Assembly (NCBI GenBank): GCA_034770075.1
Contig: CM068377.1
Location: 69,108,358 to 69,172,357 of the forward strand
From: Aralia elata
Taxonomy: Eukaryota > Streptophyta > Magnoliopsida > Apiales > Araliaceae
DNA length: 64,000 nt
Direction: 5' to 3'
Both the position numbers and the translations under genes were made by a program. The first letter of the stretch is position 1. The number at the start of each line of letters is the position of its first letter. Shown here in pieces: positions 57,290 to 64,000 of the stretch. The notes beneath the pieces are model-generated. The model made no database searches. It was not told the origin of the DNA and saw only the letters and a program-made list of their open reading frames with translations.

Positions 57290-58290
57290 ATGCCGCCGAG
57301 ATGCTAACCATGTCAACAAGCTCAAGAGAGCTCTACTAATAACAACAACGACGCCAATGCTAATTCTGTACAGCAGTTGGTGTACCTTTTGGCTGGAGCA
57401 CTTGCGAATCAGCCGCAAGCTCCACTAGTGACGTTATTTAAAGACTTCAAAGCGATAGGACCGCTAGAGTTTAGGGGTTCCCTGAACTCGATCGAACCCA
57501 AACCTGGGTGATGGAGATAAGTATTTGACGTTGCTAAGACTAGTGATGATCAAAAGACTGCCTTTGCAACGTTCATGCTTAAGTTAGAGGCCAGTTACTG
57601 GTGGCAAGTGAATAAGGTGCGAGGAGGTCAAGGTGTAATCGCATGGGATAGATTTAAGGAGATGTTCTTTGAGATGTACTTTTCGACGAGCTCGCGTAAT
57701 CAGATGGAGATTCAATTTCTAGAGCTGAAATAGGGTACCATGACTGTACCGGAGTACACGGTGAAGTTTAATGAGTTGGCTAGGTTCGCAACTTACCAAG
57801 TGAACACCGATGAAAGGAAGGCGAGGAGATTCAAACAGGGATTGAAACCGTGGTTGTACGGTAAGGTGTCAATGTTCCAATTCAACACTTTTGTCGGAGT
57901 TTTGGAAAAGGCAATGATCGCCGAAGGTGGGAGTGATGCTCTGACTAAGTATAACCGGGAGTAGAAGAAGAAGAAGGGTGAAAATGAGAATAACAAGACG
58001 AGTGGTAGTAACAGTGGTGGTCACAATCAGACGAGAAAGTGGAATGATAATGGATCTGCTAGAAACCAACAGGGAGGTCAGAAGAAGAAGGTAGAAGCGT
58101 GTGTTACATGCAGGAAGAATCACGTAGGGATATGCCTGAAAAGGAAGAGGGTGTGCTACAATTGCGGTCAGGAGGGCCACATAGCACCAAATTGTCCGAA
58201 TCCGAAGAAGAGCGCTTGTTTCACTTGCGGATCGAAGGATCATCTGGCTAGGGATTGCCCCAAGAATAGGAGGCAACAAGGGGAACATTG
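57290..58290 (+). pseudogene. Tekay gag with two CCHC zinc knuckles, broken
   Basis: Nucleocapsid/capsid protein. The ATG at 57290 begins MPPRC-stop, typical of plant chromovirus gag that starts MPPR. The retrotransposon gag core is recognisable (ASYWWQVNKV, AWDRFKEMFFEMYF, MTVPEYTVKFNELARF). Two zinc knuckles follow: CYNCGQEGHIAPNC (from 58154) and CFTCGSKDHLARDC. In-frame stops occur near 57306, 57509, 57515, 57731 and at 57962-57964, and a frameshift near 58275 separates it from protease. Confidence 0.88.
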
Positions 58291-59735
58291 GTGGTAATAC
58301 ATTAACCATAACCGGATCAGCACCAACAAACCGACTTACCGCCAGAACTTTCAACATGACCGTATAAGATGTCGTGCAGTCTCGCGATGTGGTGTCAAGT
58401 ATCATTCCGATCAATAATATAGATGCTTATGTATTGTTTGATTCGGGTGTTACTCGTTCATTTATATCCGATGACTTTGCTAAGAATCTAGATTTGCCTA
58501 AGGAGGAATTAGATTACCCTTTGAACATAGAAATTGCGAATAGGGAAGTAATTCCTGTTAGGTACGTACACAAGAATTCTAGAGTGAATATTAAGGGAAA
58601 CGTGATGATAGTAGATCTGATCCCAATCAAACTTGGGGAATTTGACGTTATTTTAGGTATGGATTGGCTATTCAATTATAGAGCGATAATTGATTACCAA
58701 AAGAAATGTATTAACCTTATGACTCCGTCAAAGGTACTATTTTACGGCAGTAAATCGCTTAGACAAGCGAGTTGTCTGACGATGATACAGGCCAGGAAGT
58801 TGTTAAGACAAGGCTGTGTGGGATACTTAGCCTACATAGTTGATACTCGAAAAGAGAGTCTGAAGTTAGAAGAGATACCTGTCGTAAGGGACTTTGTAGA
58901 CGTTTTTCCAGACGATTTGCCAGGACTTCTGCCAGATAGGGAAGTTGAATTCGTAATCGATTTGGCACCAGGAACTGCCCCGATATCGAAGGCTCCGTAC
59001 CGTATGGCCCCAGTAGAGATGAAAGAATTGATGGTACAACTGCAAGAACTTTTAGATAAGAAGTATATTCAGCCGAGCGTTTCACCGTGGGGAGCGCCGG
59101 TGTTGTTTGTCAAGAAGAAGGACGGATCGATGCGACTTTGCATTGATTACAAGGAACTAAATAAGGTCACGATTAAGAATAAATACCCATTGCCAAGAAT
59201 CAACGACTTGTTTGATCGGTTGAAAGGAGCTAAATATTTCTCGAAGATAGATTTGAGGAGTGGGTATCATCAGTTGAAGGTGAGGAAGGAAGATGTACCA
59301 AAGACAGCGTTCAGGACTCGTTATGGTCATTACAAGTTTCTGGTGATGTCATTTGGCCTAACAAATGCTCCTGCAGCATTCATGGACCTAATGAACAGGG
59401 TGTTTAAACCGTTTTTGGATAAGTTTGTAGTACTATTCATTGACGATATTCTAATTTATTCCAAAACCAAGGAAGAGCATGCAGAACATTTGAAGTTGAC
59501 ATTGGAAGCATTAAGAAGAGAGAAGTTGTACGCTAAATTTTCTAAGTTTGAATTCTGGATAGAGCGAGTGCAATTTCTTGGACATGTGACAAGGATGGGA
59601 TTTCGGTGGATCTGTCAAAGGTTGAAGCAGTTCTTAACTGGGATCAGCCAAAAACACCATCAGAAGTAAGGAGTTTCCTCGGATTGGCAGGTTACTACAG
59701 GAGATTCATTCAGGATTTTTTCCAAAATCGTGACT
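58291..59735 (+). pseudogene. Tekay protease and reverse transcriptase, frameshifted
   Basis: The protease active site is YVLFDSGVTRSFIS (Asp 58440-58442), with the flap-side VILGMDWL. RT follows in the same frame: PYRMAPVEMKEL, SPWGAPVLFVKKKDGS, RLCIDYKELNK, KIDLRSGYHQLKV, MSFGLTNAPAAFM and the catalytic FIDD at 59436-59447. One TAA near 58366 precedes the protease. A frameshift at about 59597 and another near 59720 break the thumb region. About 430 codons between are intact. Confidence 0.92.
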
Positions 59736-60230
59736 CCGTTAACAAATTTAACTAGAAAGACGGTGAAGTTCGTTTGGACGGAGAAGTGTGAGGAAAGTTT
59801 TCAAGAATTAAAGAAGAGGTTGAGTACGGCGCCTGTGTTGTCTCTACCGGATAGCACAGGAAATTTTATGGTGTATAGTGATGCGTCGCATAAAGGACTA
59901 GGTTGTGTGCTTATGCAGAACGGTAAAGTCATTGCATATGCATAACGACAATTAAAAGACTATGAGAAGGGGTATCCTACCCATGATGTGGAATTGGCCA
60001 CGGTGGTGTTTGCCTTAAAGATATGGAGGCACTATCTTTACGGGGAGAAGTGTGAAATATATACAGACCATAAGAGTCTAAAATATATTTTTACATAGAA
60101 GGATCTGAACATGTGACAGAGGAGATGGTTGGAATTGATAAAAGATTACGACTGCGAGATTTTATACCATCCGAGTAAAGCGAAAATGGTGGCCGACGCC
60201 TTAAGCAGAAAGGGACGGGAGAAATTATTT
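59736..60230 (+). pseudogene. Tekay RNase H, nonsense codons
   Basis: RNase H degrades the RNA strand during cDNA synthesis. The Asp of VYSDASHKGLGCVLMQ, the Glu of HDVELATVVFALK, the Asp of EIYTDHKSLKYIF and the Asp of VADALSRK are all visible. TAA about 59943, TAG about 60098 and TGA about 60115 interrupt the same frame. Confidence 0.9.
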
Positions 60231-61769
60231 ATGATTACCGCTCAGGATGAGCTAATTGCAGCAATGGCGAAACTAAAGTTGGAGGTAAAATTTCTGCAGG
60301 AATGTGACGAAAAATTATTTCAATTGAGAATTGGTTCAACCTTGGCGGATAAGGTTAAGAAAACACAAATTCAGGACGAAGAATGTGATAGAATCAGGAA
60401 AAGAATATCTAGAGGTGATGAAGTGAAATTCAAAGTGGATAACGAGGGAGTATTAAGATTTGAGGGAAGAATTTGGGTTCCGCCAGTACAAGTTATTAAG
60501 GAGGAAATTTTGAGCGAGGCTCATAATTCAAGATATTCAATTCATCCGGAAAGTACGAAGATGTACCAAGATCTCCGACAGCATTTTTGGTGGCCGAATA
60601 TGAAGAGAGACGTTGCCGATTGTGTACCCAAGTGTTTGATATGTCAGAAAGTAAAAGCAGAACATCAGAGACCAAGTGGGTTATTACAACCGTTAGAAAT
60701 CCCAGAATGGAAATGGGAGCACATCACCATGGATTTCGTAGTAGGTCTTCCGACGACTCAGAAAGGTTTCGACACAGTATAGGTTATCGTAGACCGACTG
60801 ATAAAATCAGCACATTTCTTACCCATCAAGATCAGGTTCAACTTGGATCAGTTAGCGAAGTTATATGTAAAGGAGATTGTTTCGAGGCACGGTGTTCCAA
60901 TATCTATTGTCTCAAATAGGGATCCGCGCTTCACATCAAACTTCTGGAAACGACTACAAGAGTGCATGGGAATGCAGTTACGTATGAGTACGGCATATCA
61001 TCCACAGACCGACGGACAGAGTGAAAGAACGATTCAAACATTGGAGGATATGTTGAGAGCTTGCATTATGGATTTCAAGGGAAATTGCGATGATCATCTA
61101 CCGTTGGTGGAATTTGCTTATAATAACAGCTACCACGCAAGTATTGGCATGCCGCCTTACGAAGCATTGTACGGCAGAAAGTGCAGAACTCCATTACGCT
61201 GGGATGAAGTTGGCGAACATAAATTGCTAGGACCAAAACTAGTACAACAGACCGCAGAAATCGTTAAGCTGATCAGGACAAGATTGATAGCAGCTCAGGA
61301 TAGACAGAAGAAATATGTCGATCAACATCGTAAGAATCGAGAGTTTGAGTCTGGTAACTACGTTTTCTTGAAAGTGTCTCCCTGGAAGGGGAAAATTCAT
61401 TTTGGTAAGAAGGGGAAACTGAGCCCGACGTTCATTGGACCCTTTGAAGTGTTAAGAAGAGTTGGTGAGGTCGCGAATGAGGTAGCTCTACCTCCAGCGC
61501 TAGAACACATCCATAATATTTTTCATGTCTCGGTGTTACGACCATACAAACCCGACTACAAGCATGTTATAGAATATGAACCCCTGAAAGTTGAGAAAGA
61601 TTTGTCTTATGAAGAAGATCAGGTTCAGATAGTTGACAGGAAAGAACAAGTACTACGAAATAAAATTATACCTTCTGTTAAGGTGATCTAGAGGAACCAC
61701 AATGCTGACGAAGCTACATGGGAACTCGAAGATCAGATGATGAGAAATTATCCACAGCTATTTACTTAA
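60231..61769 (+). pseudogene. Tekay integrase with chromodomain-like tail
   Basis: The zinc region has HPESTKMYQDLRQHFWWP and CLICQKVK. The core has MDFVVGLP, SNRDPRF and HPQTDGQSERT, giving Asp, Asp and Glu. The GPY/F-type region (SPTFIGPFEVLRRVG) is followed by YKPDYKHV and, at the end, VDRKEQVLRNK...NADEATWELEDQM, a chromodomain-type tail as in Tekay/Del elements, which guides insertion to marked chromatin. Two TAGs (60780-60782 and 61689-61691) interrupt an otherwise continuous frame ending at TAA 61767-61769. Confidence 0.9.
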
Positions 61770-61782
61770 TCTATGTGTAGCG

Positions 61783-61879
61783 ATTCTGGGGACAGAATCT
61801 TTGTAAGGGGGGAGAATGTAATAGGACGAGTTAATTGAGTCGTGATTATGGGGACAGAATCCTTTTAAGGGGGGAAAGA
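61783..61879 (+). promoter_or_regulatory. Tandem duplicated PPT module of Tekay
   Basis: GGGGACAGAATC(C/T)TT-TAAGGGGGG occurs twice, 63 bases apart. The first PPT (61805-61816) is followed by TGTAATAGG and the second (61867-61879) by TGTGACGAACG, the actual LTR start in this element. The solo LTR at 26783 starts at the position equivalent to the first. Confidence 0.75.
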
Positions 61880-64000
61880 TGTGACGAACGAGAATTTTGT
61901 AATTTAATTTAAATATTTATTAAATTGAATAAATATTTTTTAATGATTTGATTGTTGAATTAATTGATTAATTGATGAAATTGTGGTAGATTAATTTAAT
62001 TATATGTGTTACATTAATTAAATTATTGTGGAGAATTTTTATATTTAAAGTATGTCTTTAGTTAAGTTTATTTGCTTAAATGCATTATTTAAATAAGCAT
62101 GATGTTATTTCTAATTAATTTAATATTAATTAGAGATTTAATAATTTGTCATTATTAATAAAGGAGAATTTTATTTATGTGACTATGTGATTTAATGTAA
62201 AATTGTTCTACTTTATTTAATTGATTTAAATGAGATTATTTAATTAATTTAAATATGTGACATGAACTATATTATAAGTTATTTATTAAAATAAATTAGA
62301 AAGGAGGAATAAGCGAGTAACCAAACATGGCCTTAGTGGGGTTAGAGTCAGTTAACCCATTATGGGATTAACTAACGACCACACTCTGCCATTCTATTTC
62401 ATACGCATCATTCTATCATCAGTTTCTAAAAGTTTATACAGAGAGAGAATTGAGAGGAATTAGAGAATTGAGAAGAAGTTCCATCCAATTGTTGCATAAT
62501 CCAAGAACTAGTCAAGGTAATTGCTCGATTTTAGACTTTAATTTATGTTCTTATGAGATTTTATCCCATGAAAGTATATTTCAAGTTTTCTGTATAGAAA
62601 GTTCTATGGTTTAATTTTTTATAAAGTAATGTTAGATGTTTGTAAGCATGCATAAATGTGCTTTATGTAAATTATATGTGATTTAGAGTAGTTAAATCCA
62701 TGAGATTATGTGTTTAAATGAAGTTCTGGAATTTACACAGTAATTGTATACGAACATGGTTTAAATGTAGGAAATTGATGTCTGTTTTGCATATTAATCG
62801 GTTAAATTGATGACTAATTATATTTATGCATGTAAAAATGAAGAAAACAAGAGTTAAATGGATTGAATTGGTTAAGAAACGAATTTACAGTGATTGATTT
62901 TGTTAACTGTATCAAAACTTGGCAATAAAGTACGAACAGTTAAATTTTAGTCTTTAATTGGGTTGTTTAGGTTGTCTGTGATGTTAAAATAACTGTTTAT
63001 GGAATGGGTTTTGATTTCATACCATATATGATAATTGGGTAGTGATTTAATCGGTGAATTATGAAAAACTTTGGCCAAATTTGGCATTTTTCTGCGTTCT
63101 TCGCGAACTGCAGAATCTGGAATTCATGTTTCTCCCCCCGGCGAGCTCAATGAACTGCGTTTTCTCCCCCCGGCGAGCTCATTGAACTTAGTTTTCTCGC
63201 CCCGGCGAAGTCTCGCCTCGGTGAGAAAACTGTAAAGGAAATTCGCGCCCCGGCGAGCTCATTACAGGGAATATTAAAATTTTTCTTTCTTTGTAGTTAT
63301 GGTATGTCACCCTATACATGTTTAAAACTTAGATTAATGTGTTGAACGAATACCAAGATGTTGAGTTGGATGCTAAGCATATACTTGCTGATTATAGAAT
63401 ATAAAGATTGATGAACCCTAACTTAGCGTTGAGTTTTAGGAATTCTTAAGTATGATATTGCTATAATTAAGCTTACAACTTCTGAAGTGAGACTGATAAC
63501 CAGAAAATAATTGAGATATTAAAATGAAATTGGATGAGAATGAGTCCTGAAGTGTTTATAATACTGTAACTAATTATTGTTACTGCTTTATAAACGGAAT
63601 GTATAGGTTGATTAAAAAACGTGAATTTTAATTTGTAATCTACGCACAAGGCAAGTTTTCTAACCTTAATCTTTTATTTCATCGAAAGCAAGCTTACTAC
63701 TCCTAATCTTATTATTTTGTTGAAAGCAAGTATCTTATCCTTATTTAATTATTTCTACGCAAGTTCCTGAAATTCATCCTTTTATCATGCAAGTTTTATA
63801 ATGCTATTACTTACTTGAGCAAGTTCTTAATTCTATTTCATTCAATTGTATCTTTTGTGAGATTCAGTCTTTGATTCTCGAATATCAATTAATTTTTATT
63901 TAACCTTGATTGACTAGCGAACCCTTATTGATTCAACTAGTCCTTAGTTGATGAGCGTTCTAAATTCTAGAAATGTATTGAAGTAAATCCAAACCAAACT
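61880..64000 (+). repeat. Tekay 3' LTR (truncated by window end)
   Basis: Matches 42237-42538 joined to 53503 onward with few differences, except in the GC-rich island (63105-63270), where units have been gained or lost. Confidence 0.93.

Larger units (their letters stand above)
42237..64000 (+). mobile_element. Tekay/Del-like chromovirus with nested copia B (right end outside window)
   Basis: LTRs of about 2.84 kb, a TGGTATCAGAGC PBS, gag with two zinc knuckles, protease, RT, RNase H, and an integrase ending in a chromodomain-like tail, in Ty3/gypsy order. The left LTR is split by copia B. The coding region has roughly ten disabling changes. An extra ORF precedes gag. Confidence 0.9.

Noticed and set aside
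58291..58414. Minus-strand 181-codon ORF (57869-58414) opposite Tekay gag
   Set aside because: Hydrophobic shadow frame opposite the zinc-knuckle and basic region of gag, which is the recognised coding strand.

Overview
The window is repeat-dense plant DNA, almost certainly from a eudicot with a large, retrotransposon-rich genome. I cannot name the species. I see no convincing host gene, no rRNA and no tRNA gene. Nearly every base belongs to LTR retrotransposons of four lineages: Ty3/gypsy Tat/Ogre-like, Athila-like and Tekay/Del-like chromovirus, and one Ty1/copia family. They are nested up to four deep. Boundaries come from TG...CA termini, primer-binding sites (PBS), polypurine tracts (PPT) and target-site duplications (TSDs) read by eye.

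Layout. (1) 1-20777: an Athila-like element on the minus strand (Athila-1) runs off the left edge; its gag is at 1-447, its PBS at 561-578 and its LTR at 18646-20777. A nearly complete Tat/Ogre-like element (Tat-1, plus strand, 586-18641, TSD AACTT) sits between that LTR and PBS. Tat-1 holds gag-protease, a spliceable intron, RT with two RNase H regions, integrase, then two antisense extra genes (10796-14475), one of them a three-exon plant-mobile-domain-like gene, and an exact 140-bp minisatellite before its 3' LTR. (2) 20778-21156: about 380 bp unassigned. (3) 21157-32514: copia copy A (+), with a large internal deletion and its RT catalytic region split by a Tekay solo LTR (26783-29710, TSD ATATT). 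(4) 32515-38374: a decayed minus-strand Tat-like element (Tat-2), with its own antisense, intron-containing extra gene of a different family. (5) 38375-42236: Athila-2 (+), LTR, PBS and decayed gag. (6) 42237-64000: a Tekay-like chromovirus (+) running off the right edge. Its left LTR is split by copia copy B (minus, 42539-53497, TSD ATGTG), which itself carries a solo copia LTR (48945-50808, TSD GGTCA). The Tekay coding region (56274-61769) starts with an extra coiled-coil ORF ahead of gag.

Working logic. Each element encodes gag (particle), protease, reverse transcriptase/RNase H (cDNA synthesis) and integrase. The LTRs supply promoter and poly(A) signals, and PBS/PPT prime the two cDNA strands. 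Almost all coding regions carry nonsense codons or frameshifts; Tat-1 is the least damaged, with two nonsense codons in gag-pol.

Most interesting: (a) short, hypervariable GC-rich palindrome islands embedded in the otherwise AT-rich LTRs or leaders of all four lineages, with words shared between unrelated families; (b) spliced antisense cargo genes in both Tat elements, in the same tail-to-tail position but from different families; (c) an array of hairpins in the copia leader with the same apical sequence; (d) duplicated PPT and PBS modules that appear to have moved LTR boundaries.
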